From the NCBI RefSeq assembly GCF_900129465.1, contig NZ_FSRA01000001.1, positions 682,001-746,000 of the forward strand: a stretch of 64,000 nucleotides of DNA, given 5' to 3'. Positions 35,371 to 42,213 of the stretch are shown here, piece by piece; positions within the stretch are counted from its first letter, which is position 1, and the number at the start of each line of letters is the position of its first letter. The DNA comes from Chitinophaga niabensis. Lineage in GTDB: Bacteria; Bacteroidota; Bacteroidia; Chitinophagales; Chitinophagaceae. The translations under genes and the position numbers were made by a program. The notes beneath the pieces were generated by a model. It was given only the letters and a program-made list of their open reading frames with translations. It did not search any database and was not told the origin of the DNA.

Positions 35371-36710
35371 AAGAACTCCGGCCACCCTTCACAGTCACTT
35401 GCCGGAGTAAATTGTTCTATCAGCTCAACAGCTTTTGTAATGCCCCCGTAGCTTTTCAGGTGATTGCCATGTGCTTTTGCGGCAGTACTATATGCGGGGG
35501 AATGAATGAGCTGTCTGACCTTGCTTTTAATTGTTTCTGCTGCATACTCATGCGGTAATATAAATTCTGCCGCACCCAATGCCTGCATTCTTCTTGCATT
35601 GCTTTCCCGTTCTGAAAAAGTAGGGAAGATGAGAGAAGGTGTTCCGCAATAAAGCCCCGTCTGGCAGGAACCATAGCCTCCATGATGGATCAGCAGATCA
35701 CTTCTTTCAGCCATAAATAAACCCGGCACATAAGGCAGCTGCATAAAATTAGCAGGTACCTTAATGGATTTCGGTAAAGGATGATGCCCTGTTGTGACCA
35801 CTACATAATAATCTTCATCTGCCAGCGCATCAAAACAAGGCTGCAGCATTTTATCTGAATCAAAGATCCTGCTTCTGCCATTGTACGAAGGATTGCTGGT
35901 GTACAGCCATACAAGCGGTTTATCATCCGGCATGTTTTGCAGCCAGGCTGGCTGGGGAACCCGTGAGTCCTGCCACAGCAAAGGACCGATATAACGATGA
36001 TCATTTCCCTGTAAAGGATCTGTTTCAGGCATACCTGTAACAAGGGACAGGTCGCCCCGGGTAATCTCTTCCACCTGTTCTATTTCCTTTAATCCATAAG
36101 AGCGTAATACTTTATTGATAGCAGGTACAACGGAAGGAGTACCCTCCGGTCTTTCCTTCCACCAGATAAAACCTTTTGTTCCCGGCAATGCATCTCCCTG
36201 GTTGATGGTGATCAGCGGAACACCCAGTTTTTTTGCTGCAATACAGGCAAAGGGATTCCAGAAATCCACCACCACATCTGCTGCCGATGCACGGATCACC
36301 TGCATGTACACTTCACATTGTGCTTTGATGAAATTGGCATTCAGTAAACCCGTAATGGCAAAAGCATGGTCCATATCCCATATTTCCTGGCTGGCCGGCG
36401 CTGCGCGGTAGGGAATGGACTTCACTAATTCTTTTATAAAATTAAATGCGCCACCATGATGTTCTCTCACCGCGGAAGAAGTGAAGATATCTTTCCAATG
36501 TAATCCATTAAAGCTGATCTCATACAAAGGATGTGTGGGCAGCAGGTTCTCAAAACCTGCGTCTGCAATAAGTTTGCGGGGTGCCCTGGCAGGATGGGAG
36601 AACATAACGGTCTGCCCTTTTTTCTGTAACGCTTTTGCTACCGGCAGTGAGCGTGTCAGTAATCCCAGGTCATTGGTGGGCAGTACCGTGAAGAGGTAAC
36701 GTTTTTTCAT
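35361..36710 (-). CDS. UGT/MGT-type glycosyltransferase (GT1, GT-B fold)
   Basis: 449 residues. The N-terminal half begins YLFTVLPTNDLGLLTRSLPVAKALQKKGQTV, the usual acceptor-domain opening of GT1 enzymes; the C-terminal half carries the sugar-nucleotide signature SDLLIHHGGYGSCQTGLYCG and PSLIFPTFSERESNARRM. Such enzymes transfer a sugar from a nucleotide donor to a small hydrophobic acceptor, for example a carotenoid, macrolide or lipid. It is co-transcribed with a small membrane protein whose stop overlaps its ATG (ATGA at 36707-36710), which hints at a membrane-bound acceptor. Acceptor unknown. Confidence 0.82.
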   Translation of the reverse strand: MKKRYLFTVLPTNDLGLLTRSLPVAKALQKKGQTVMFSHPARAPRKLIADAGFENLLPTHPLYEISFNGLHWKDIFTSSAVREHHGGAFNFIKELVKSIPYRAAPASQEIWDMDHAFAITGLLNANFIKAQCEVYMQVIRASAADVVVDFWNPFACIAAKKLGVPLITINQGDALPGTKGFIWWKERPEGTPSVVPAINKVLRSYGLKEIEQVEEITRGDLSLVTGMPETDPLQGNDHRYIGPLLWQDSRVPQPAWLQNMPDDKPLVWLYTSNPSYNGRSRIFDSDKMLQPCFDALADEDYYVVVTTGHHPLPKSIKVPANFMQLPYVPGLFMAERSDLLIHHGGYGSCQTGLYCGTPSLIFPTFSERESNARRMQALGAAEFILPHEYAAETIKSKVRQLIHSPAYSTAAKAHGNHLKSYGGITKAVELIEQFTPASDCEGWPEFFYR

Positions 36711-37066
36711 AAGAACAGTGGTATGGAAAAAAGCATGGTCCCTAATAAGAAGATCAGGTTGAAAAGATAACCTTTAAAGAAAATGAACTGCTCTGCCGTT
36801 CTGCCAGCCCAGAATAAGGCAAGACCTGCCAGGACCACGTGCCCCAGGCGGGTATGCAATAGTTCATCCGTAAAGAAGAAACATAAACAGGCACAACATA
36901 ACAGGAAGTAAGTGAGCCTTGTATTGAGGATTTGCATTATAGCCCTGTTCACGTACCTCAGCTTCGGTAACTCATCTTTCCATCCAAATATTTTCCAGAA
37001 CCCCAGGTGAAAGATGGCGAAGCCAAGGGAGTAAATACCTGCTATGTAAACAATGATTGTTGCCAT
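36707..37066 (-). CDS. Small four-helix membrane protein, function unknown
   Basis: 119 residues from the ATG at 37066; an in-frame start at 37114 is rejected because it runs through the FNR-type box and adds a charged leader. Four hydrophobic segments are seen (about 2-20, 45-65, 72-92 and 98-117). No catalytic motif is visible apart from several Trp and His residues (HLGFWKIFGW). It is coupled to the glycosyltransferase by a four-base overlap. A CAACTTTG element sits 4 bases before the ATG, and an exact TTGAT-N4-ATCAA box is centred 41.5 bases before it. Confidence 0.6.
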   Translation of the reverse strand: MATIIVYIAGIYSLGFAIFHLGFWKIFGWKDELPKLRYVNRAIMQILNTRLTYFLLCCACLCFFFTDELLHTRLGHVVLAGLALFWAGRTAEQFIFFKGYLFNLIFLLGTMLFSIPLFL

Positions 37067-37070
37067 GCCA

Positions 37071-37078
37071 CAAAGTTG
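37071..37078 (-). promoter_or_regulatory. -7-like element of the small membrane protein
   Basis: The minus strand reads CAACTTTG, one base off TAnnTTTG, followed by TGGC and the ATG at 37066. Confidence 0.35.
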
Positions 37079-37100
37079 CTGCAGCCGGATGATCTTTCCT

Positions 37101-37114
37101 TTGATCCAGATCAA
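37101..37114. promoter_or_regulatory. FNR-type binding site (TTGAT-N4-ATCAA)
   Basis: TTGAT (37101-37105), CCAG, ATCAA (37110-37114) is an exact match to the E. coli FNR consensus. It lies between the divergent membrane-protein/glycosyltransferase and AhpD/GNAT operons. A Crp/Fnr regulator with FNR-like recognition residues is encoded 0.9 kb downstream. Confidence 0.6.
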
Positions 37115-37125
37115 AAAATGATCAC

Positions 37126-37168
37126 TGGACTATCCGCTAATTAAAATGTGGACTATAACGATGGTCCA
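37126..37168. promoter_or_regulatory. TGGACTAT repeats upstream of the AhpD-like gene
   Basis: TGGACTAT occurs at 37126-37133 and 37149-37156 (23 bases apart), and the second copy forms an inverted repeat with ATGGTCCA (37161-37168), one mismatch, 4-base spacer. It looks like a second regulator site between the FNR-type box and the -7 element. Confidence 0.45.
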
Positions 37169-37177
37169 ATGCCCCTT

Positions 37178-37185
37178 TAAATTTG
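37178..37185 (+). promoter_or_regulatory. -7 element of the AhpD/GNAT operon
   Basis: TAAATTTG matches TAnnTTTG exactly and is followed by TAGC and the ATG at 37190. No -33 TTTG is visible, so an activator is likely needed. Confidence 0.5.
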
Positions 37186-37189
37186 TAGC

Positions 37190-37627
37190 ATGAAAGAAAG
37201 ATTCCTCCTGAAAGACATACTGCCCGCTGCCTACAATGCGATGCTGGGTCTGTATAAATTTGAAACTACCACTGGTATTGCTCCCCTTCACCGGGAACTT
37301 ATTAAGATCAGGGCTTCCCAGATCAACGGCTGTGCTTATTGCCTCAATAAACACATTATAGAAGCAAGGGAACTGGGTGAAACGGAACAACGCATCTATC
37401 TCATCAGCGTCTGGCGCGATGCTCCACAGTTCTCTGAACAGGAGAGGACCATCCTGGCCATGACGGAAGAGATCACGTTTATCCATCAAAAGGGCTTAAC
37501 AGAAGGAACCTATCAAAAGGCGCTGGAGCATTTTGGTGAAACCGGAACTGCAGAGCTGCTCATGCACATTATTACCATCAATGCCTGGAACCGCATTGGA
37601 ATTTCCTCACACAGAATCCCTGAATAA
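37190..37627 (+). CDS. Carboxymuconolactone decarboxylase / AhpD-like protein
   Basis: 145 residues. The redox motif CAYCLNKH is at residues 48-55 (C48, C51, H55), the pattern of AhpD-like alkylhydroperoxidases of the CMD superfamily; LIKIRASQINGCAYC and NAWNRIGISSH are matching family regions. Members reduce peroxides or handle reactive small molecules as oligomers in the cytoplasm. The stop codon shares one base with the ATG of the following GNAT gene (TAATG), so they are co-translated. The upstream region has an FNR-type box and TGGACTAT repeats, suggesting induction by a redox or chemical signal. Confidence 0.85.
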   Translation: MKERFLLKDILPAAYNAMLGLYKFETTTGIAPLHRELIKIRASQINGCAYCLNKHIIEARELGETEQRIYLISVWRDAPQFSEQERTILAMTEEITFIHQKGLTEGTYQKALEHFGETGTAELLMHIITINAWNRIGISSHRIPE

Positions 37628-38058
37628 TGAAAACGATCCATACCGCATCAGATGATGCAGCTATATTAGCCTGCAGGGAAGTGATCCTTTCCCTTCGCCC
37701 GCATCTTTTGCATACAGACATTGTAGCGCAGGTAAAAGAAATGCAGCGCGAAAACTATCACATCATTTACCTCAAAGCAGATGATCATCCCTCAAAAGTA
37801 GTGGCCTTTGCAGGTTTCCGCTACATGCAGAAATTACATTCCGGCAAACATATCTATATTGACGACCTGGCCACACTGCCGGAATACCAGGGGAGAGGTT
37901 ACGCCTCCCTGTTGCTGCGTTACATAAGGTCATTGGCCCAAACAGCCGGTTTCCATTCCGTACAGCTGGATTCAGGACATCTGTTACATCCCGCGCATAA
38001 AGTATATCACAAAGAAGGTTATTTCATTTCTGCGCATCATTTCAGTCAGCCCCTGTGA
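37627..38058 (+). CDS. GNAT family N-acetyltransferase
   Basis: 143 residues. The acetyl-CoA-binding motif A is seen as YIDDLATLPEYQGRGYASLLLRYI (QGRGYA at about residues 97-102), with the typical beta4-alpha3 layout, followed by a C-terminal VQLDSGHLLHPAHKVYHKEGY that matches the Y-x-K-x-G-F end of GNAT enzymes. The substrate cannot be inferred. Its start overlaps the AhpD-like stop by one base. The 3' end overlaps the convergent Crp/Fnr gene by 13 bases. Confidence 0.87.
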   Translation: MKTIHTASDDAAILACREVILSLRPHLLHTDIVAQVKEMQRENYHIIYLKADDHPSKVVAFAGFRYMQKLHSGKHIYIDDLATLPEYQGRGYASLLLRYIRSLAQTAGFHSVQLDSGHLLHPAHKVYHKEGYFISAHHFSQPL

Positions 38059-38630
38059 GCAGAGCGGATGCGGCTTAATGTTTCCTGCGTAATGCCCAGG
38101 AAAGAAGCAATGTGCCCGAGCGATGCCCGTTGTGTAATATCCGGCAATACTTTTAAGAGATTGGCATACCGCTGTGCAGCCGTTTCAAACTGAATGCTCA
38201 CGATCCTGCGTTGCAGATGTAACATAATGCGGGTAACAGCCATGCGGCTGAGGGTTTCAAACTCGTGGAACTGTTCGCAGAGCTGTATCAGTGCATGTCT
38301 TTTCATTACCACCATTTCACAGGCTTGCAGGGTTTCTATATAATGCTCACTGGGAACATTGCGAAAATAACTATTGATGGCGCAGGTGAACTCATGCCCA
38401 CGGGCAAACCAGTCTGTAATATCTTTTCCATCTTTGAGATAGTATTCACGCACGGTGCCGGAAAGCAGGAAGAACATACTGTCCGAATACTGGCCTGCCG
38501 TAACAAGGATGGTGTTTTTGGGAACAGAAAGCGGTTCGGCAATTTCGCGGAAAGCATCGGCACAGGCAGGGGAGAGGCCTACATAGTGATCAGAAAAAGA
38601 TTGGAGGGCTTGATCTATAAGTGAGTCCAT
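38046..38630 (-). CDS. Crp/Fnr family transcriptional regulator
   Basis: 194 residues. A cyclic-nucleotide-binding-like beta-roll (about 25-125: ILVTAGQYSDSMFFLLSGTVREYYLKDG) and a C-terminal helix-turn-helix (about 150-194) with recognition helix GITQETLSRIRS. E183, S186 and R187 match the E..SR residues by which E. coli FNR reads TTGAT-N4-ATCAA. The FNR iron-sulfur cysteine cluster is absent (only C23, C83, C104, C118), and the cAMP-binding residues of CRP are not obvious, so the effector is unknown. It is convergent with the AhpD/GNAT operon, which carries such a site upstream. Confidence 0.9.
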   Translation of the reverse strand: MDSLIDQALQSFSDHYVGLSPACADAFREIAEPLSVPKNTILVTAGQYSDSMFFLLSGTVREYYLKDGKDITDWFARGHEFTCAINSYFRNVPSEHYIETLQACEMVVMKRHALIQLCEQFHEFETLSRMAVTRIMLHLQRRIVSIQFETAAQRYANLLKVLPDITQRASLGHIASFLGITQETLSRIRSAHRG

Positions 38631-38640
38631 ACACTAAATT

Positions 38641-38685
38641 ACAAAAGGGCCCTCTCTTTTCATGAGATGGCCCTTTTGTTTTTTT
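38641..38685 (-). terminator. Terminator after the epoxide hydrolase
   Basis: ACAAAAGGGCC (38641-38651) and GGCCCTTTTGT (38669-38679) form a perfect 11-bp stem, with an extra inner TCTC/GAGA pairing; T-rich on both sides. Confidence 0.8.
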
Positions 38686-39883
38686 ATTTCACTTCGATAT
38701 CCGAAAAGAAAGTGATCAGCTCCTTCGTCCAGAGGTCCGGTTTTTCCAATGCTGCAAAGTGGCCGCCATCAGGGAATACCGTATAACGTTTCACATTCAC
38801 CATCCGTTCTGCCCACTCTTTCGGCAAAGGACCATCTCCCGGGAAATGTGCCACACCGGTTGGTGTTTTCACGTATTTGGCGGATTCCAGCCCCCCGGTA
38901 TAAGTGGCCCTGGCAGTTTCCAGGTAAGTACGCATAGTGGAGTTAATGGTTTGTGTTACCCAATAGATGGTAATATTGGTGAGCAGTTCATCTTTGGTGA
39001 AGCTCTTTTCAATATCATGTTTGGCAGGGTCAAACCTCCAGCTGTAGAATTTCTCCAGGATCCAGGAAGCCAGCCCTACAGGAGAATCATTCAATCCAAA
39101 AGCTACCGTTTGTGGTTTGGTGGAATGCATCATATTGTATGCACCTTCCGTATACCACCATTGCTGAATGAATTGCCCGAATTGCTGTAAGGCCGGAGAC
39201 ATTTTGGACCAATCTTCCGTTCCATCCGGATAACCTACATCCGTCAGGAAAATAGCCTTCACTGCATCCGGATACTTATTTGCCAGGCCTTTAGTGATAC
39301 CGGTACCCATATCCCCTCCCGCTGCCAGGAATGTTTTATACCCCAGCACATCCGTCATCAGCTTATAAAAGATCTCAGCAGAGCCATCAACACTTTTTGC
39401 TACATGGTCTGAGAATCCAAAACCAGGAATGGAAGGGATGATCACATCAAAACCCTGTTCTGCCAGCAATGGGATCACTTTGTAATAACGGTAAAAGCAA
39501 TCAGGCCAGCCATGGCTTAAGATCAAAGGTTTCGGATTGTTACCTTTGCCCTTAATGTGCAGGAAGTGGATCTTGATCCCGTCAATTTCTGTTATGAACT
39601 GGGGGAACTGGTTTAAGGCAGCTTCATGTTTACGCCAATCGTACTGGTTAACCCAGTAGTCTGTCAGTTCCTTCAGGTAGTCCGGGTTAGTACCGTAGTT
39701 CCAACCGGCATTTTCTGGTGCATCCGCCCATCTTGTTTGTTTGAGACGGTTTTTCAGGTCGTCGAGTACGCTTTGTGGTACCTCAATCTTAAAGGGTTTT
39801 ACTGTTTGCATGTTAGGTTTGTTTTGTGCAAATGAAAGGAGCAATGAAATACTTAAAAACAAGGTGCTGAATAACTTTTTCAT
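38684..39883 (-). CDS. Secreted epoxide hydrolase-like alpha/beta hydrolase (EHN domain)
   Basis: 399 residues. A signal peptide (KKLFSTLFLSISLLLSFAQ) is followed by the epoxide-hydrolase N-terminal domain (about 28-135, FKIEVPQSVLDDLKNRLKQT, RWADAP) and the alpha/beta hydrolase fold: HGWP at 124-127 (oxyanion hole), nucleophile Asp191 in AAGGDMGTG and a C-terminal DGGHFAALEKPD with the catalytic His. The lid Tyr residues lie in the 230-310 region. Such enzymes open epoxides with water; many secreted Bacteroidota members have unknown substrates. Monocistronic, with a -7 element at 39905-39912 and its own terminator. Confidence 0.87.
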   Translation of the reverse strand: MKKLFSTLFLSISLLLSFAQNKPNMQTVKPFKIEVPQSVLDDLKNRLKQTRWADAPENAGWNYGTNPDYLKELTDYWVNQYDWRKHEAALNQFPQFITEIDGIKIHFLHIKGKGNNPKPLILSHGWPDCFYRYYKVIPLLAEQGFDVIIPSIPGFGFSDHVAKSVDGSAEIFYKLMTDVLGYKTFLAAGGDMGTGITKGLANKYPDAVKAIFLTDVGYPDGTEDWSKMSPALQQFGQFIQQWWYTEGAYNMMHSTKPQTVAFGLNDSPVGLASWILEKFYSWRFDPAKHDIEKSFTKDELLTNITIYWVTQTINSTMRTYLETARATYTGGLESAKYVKTPTGVAHFPGDGPLPKEWAERMVNVKRYTVFPDGGHFAALEKPDLWTKELITFFSDIEVK

Positions 39884-39904
39884 ATGGTTTCAATGATTAT
39901 ACCA

Positions 39905-39912
39905 CAAATCTA
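39905..39912 (-). promoter_or_regulatory. -7 element of the epoxide hydrolase gene
   Basis: The minus strand reads TAGATTTG, an exact TAnnTTTG match, 21 bases before the ATG at 39883. Confidence 0.5.
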
Positions 39913-39960
39913 AAATGGGTACATGACAGCAGTGTGTCAGTAGGGTTTAGGAAAAATAAA

Positions 39961-39994
39961 AAAAGCCTCCCGCAATATAATGCGGGAGGCTTTT
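39961..39994 (-). terminator. Very strong terminator hairpin after the DUF1080 gene
   Basis: AAAAGCCTCCCGCA (39961-39974), 6-base loop, TGCGGGAGGCTTTT (39981-39994): a perfect 14-bp stem. On the minus strand it ends in TTTTTTTATTTTTCC, so it terminates the DUF1080 transcript after the 11-bp repeat array. Confidence 0.9.
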
Positions 39995-40030
39995 AAAAGA
40001 TTTAAAATGCCGGAATAGGTTATATATAAG

Positions 40031-40118
40031 CTCAAGATAGGGTAATCGAATGCTTTACATAGGCTTCACATAGGCTCAACATAGGGTAATCCTATACTTA
40101 TCCTATACGCATCCTATA
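40031..40118. repeat. Degenerate 11-bp tandem repeat array (8 units)
   Basis: Cutting the plus strand every 11 bases from 40031 gives eight related units: CTCAAGATAGG, GTAATCGAATG, CTTTACATAGG, CTTCACATAGG, CTCAACATAGG, GTAATCCTATA, CTTATCCTATA, CGCATCCTATA. The first two units recur as units five and six. The array sits between the DUF1080 stop codon and its terminator, so it is transcribed as 3' untranslated RNA. Confidence 0.75.
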
Positions 40119-40119
40119 C

Positions 40120-40908
40120 CTAAGGTTTAGGCAACACCATGATCTCTATATTCCGGAAATCAATCGGCTGCCCTTCACTCTGAAGGGCAATAAACCCTGA
40201 TTTGAGGGCTTTCCCGTCCTGTTTTTGCTTAGGGTCATAGTTGTTTACCACAGGCCCGCCTATCTGGGGTTTGGAGTACTGCATCACCGTATCCCCGTTA
40301 ATGATATGCGTGATCAGCGAATCCCCCAGCACAATGATCTCCGCTTTCACCCATTGCTCTCCCTCATAGGTTTTGGAGGAAGAATTGATACAATGCCGGG
40401 TATCCAGCTTACCATTATAGAAGATATGCGTTCCGGGGGAGCACATATTGCCGGTAGGGCGGGGTTTTCCGTCCCCAAGGCCGGCCAGGAACTGCATTTC
40501 AATGGAAATAGGCCAGTCCTGCTCCTTAGGCATGGTACGCGGGTCCTGGGAGTGATACATCAGCCCGCTGTTCAGGATAGTATACTCAGGGGCGGTTTTG
40601 CACCATTCCCCTACAAACCGGTATTCCAGCTTTAGGTGGTAGTAGGAAAAAGGCGTTTTGTAATAAAGGTGGCCGTACTGGTTGTTGTAGTCCCCATACT
40701 GGTCATAGCGCACCTTGATGATATTATCCTCCACCCGGAAGGTATTACCAAAGTTCTCGCCAACCTCGTGGTGGTGGATCTTTACAAACCAGTCTTTAAT
40801 GTCTTTACCATTGAAGAGGGGCACCCATTTACCGGGCTTTTGTGCAAACGCGGAATGGCTTAAGCCGGATAGGAGGAAGAGCCCTATCAGGATAGTGGAT
40901 CTTATCAT
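40120..40908 (-). CDS. Secreted DUF1080 (3-keto-disaccharide hydrolase-like) protein
   Basis: 262 residues with signal peptide MIRSTILIGLFLLSGLSHSAFAQ. The mature part is a DUF1080 / concanavalin-like beta-sandwich: WVPLFNGKDIKDWFVKIHHH at its start, GHLYYKTPFSYYHLKLEYRF, LNSGLMYHSQDP and the C-terminal SGFIALQSEGQPIDFRNIEI are family hallmarks. Members include 3-keto-glycoside hydrolases and many uncharacterised secreted proteins. The substrate is unknown; no sugar oxidoreductase is adjacent. Downstream of the stop lies an 11-bp tandem array and a strong terminator. Confidence 0.87.
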   Translation of the reverse strand: MIRSTILIGLFLLSGLSHSAFAQKPGKWVPLFNGKDIKDWFVKIHHHEVGENFGNTFRVEDNIIKVRYDQYGDYNNQYGHLYYKTPFSYYHLKLEYRFVGEWCKTAPEYTILNSGLMYHSQDPRTMPKEQDWPISIEMQFLAGLGDGKPRPTGNMCSPGTHIFYNGKLDTRHCINSSSKTYEGEQWVKAEIIVLGDSLITHIINGDTVMQYSKPQIGGPVVNNYDPKQKQDGKALKSGFIALQSEGQPIDFRNIEIMVLPKP

Positions 40909-40944
40909 ATTTTTAAGTGTAGAGTTGACCTTAAAAATAGCAGA

Positions 40945-42186
40945 TTATTTCTTTTTCTTCTTCCGTTTTAGATCTTTTGTGGCTTTTTCGTGGTCCTCGA
41001 TTAGTTTCTTCCAGTTATCGTTAGGGGTTTCCTCGGAAAAACTGATGGTTTCCCGGTAATCGTCCTTATTAATGGTCATGGTGGTGATGGGTTTGCCCAG
41101 GTAAGCCTGGATGGCTTCCAGCACTGGTTTTTCTTCCTCGCTGCAAAAGGAAACTGCCTGCCCTTTTTTTACCCCACGGCCTGTACGGCCCACGCGGTGT
41201 ACATAGTTTTCCGGCTCGTCCGGCAGATCGTAGTTCACCACGTATTCCACATCGGGGATATCAATGCCCCGGGCATTTACATCTGTTGTGATCAGTACTT
41301 TTACTTCCCCCTTTTTGAATTCATCCATCACGGTAAGGCGGTCTCCCTGCTCTTTACCGCCATGCATGGTGAGGCTTTTGATATTCACCCGTTCCATGGC
41401 TGCGGCTACCCTTTCTGCCCGTACTTTGGTCCTTACGAACACCAGGATCTTATTCTCCGGGAACTCTCTTACCAGCCTTTCCAGGAAAAACCGCTTATCG
41501 TCCATAGACACATAGGCTACGGAATGGCTGACGTTTTTGGAAACGGGGTCTTCCGGGGAGATCTGGATCCGGATGGGGTTGCGTACCACGGAATAGGCAA
41601 TATCTTTAATCTCTTCGTCGATGGTGGCGGAAAAGAAGAGGGTCTGGTGAATACGGGGAAGGTGTTTGAGCACATCCCGGATATCCCGGATAAAACCGAG
41701 GTCCAGCATATGGTCTGCTTCGTCCAGCACCAGGATCTGCACATGGCTGAGGTCCAGGTGCCCCTGGCTCACCAGGTCAAACATCCGGCCGGGTGTGGCG
41801 ATCAGGATGTCTACTCCTTTATCCAGCTTAGCGATCTGGGCTTCCTGTTCTACACCGCCGAAAAGGCCCATAATATCCACACGGGTATATTTGGCGAGTT
41901 TTTTAAATACTTCGCCTATTTGTACGGCCAGTTCCCGGGTAGGCACCATAATGAGGCATTTCACTTCTCCCTTGGTGCGGGAACGGCTTTGTTGCTGTAA
42001 TAACTGGATGATGGGAATGGCAAAAGCAGCGGTTTTACCGGTGCCGGTTTGAGCAATCGCTAACACATCGTCCCCTTTCAGGATGGAGGGGATGGCCTTA
42101 TATTGAATATCAGTAGGGCGTTTGAATCCCAGTTCTTCTAAACTTCTCTTTAACTCCTCTGATATGCGGTATTGTTCAAATTTCAT
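40945..42186 (-). CDS. DEAD-box RNA helicase (RhlE-like)
   Basis: 413 residues from the ATG at 42186; a GTG two codons upstream (42192) is also in frame but overlaps the -7 element, so ATG is preferred. Motifs in order: Q motif GFKRPTDIQ, Walker A AQTGTGKT at 45-52, PTRELA, DEAD in LVLDEADHMLDLGF, FFSAT, VFVRTK, TTDVNARGIDIPDV and HRVGRTGRG. A short basic tail (DLKRKKKKK) ends the protein. It unwinds RNA duplexes with ATP, probably in ribosome assembly or mRNA turnover and cold adaptation. It is divergent from an ECF sigma gene. Confidence 0.95.
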   Translation of the reverse strand: MKFEQYRISEELKRSLEELGFKRPTDIQYKAIPSILKGDDVLAIAQTGTGKTAAFAIPIIQLLQQQSRSRTKGEVKCLIMVPTRELAVQIGEVFKKLAKYTRVDIMGLFGGVEQEAQIAKLDKGVDILIATPGRMFDLVSQGHLDLSHVQILVLDEADHMLDLGFIRDIRDVLKHLPRIHQTLFFSATIDEEIKDIAYSVVRNPIRIQISPEDPVSKNVSHSVAYVSMDDKRFFLERLVREFPENKILVFVRTKVRAERVAAAMERVNIKSLTMHGGKEQGDRLTVMDEFKKGEVKVLITTDVNARGIDIPDVEYVVNYDLPDEPENYVHRVGRTGRGVKKGQAVSFCSEEEKPVLEAIQAYLGKPITTMTINKDDYRETISFSEETPNDNWKKLIEDHEKATKDLKRKKKKK

Positions 42187-42191
42187 GGGCA

Positions 42192-42199
42192 CAAAGGTA
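42192..42199 (-). promoter_or_regulatory. -7 element of the helicase gene
   Basis: The minus strand reads TACCTTTG, an exact TAnnTTTG match, 5 bases before the ATG at 42186. Confidence 0.5.
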
Positions 42200-42213
42200 A
42201 GCTTTAATGCCGG

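Noticed and set aside
40031..40118. CRISPR array
   Set aside because: Units are only 11 bases, with no longer spacers between them and no cas genes nearby; it is a simple degenerate tandem repeat.
41197..42000. Long open frame (267 codons) on the plus strand opposite the helicase
   Set aside because: It mirrors the helicase coding frame, has no signal, domain or promoter, and its composition (many His, Phe, Tyr) is that of a complementary-strand shadow.
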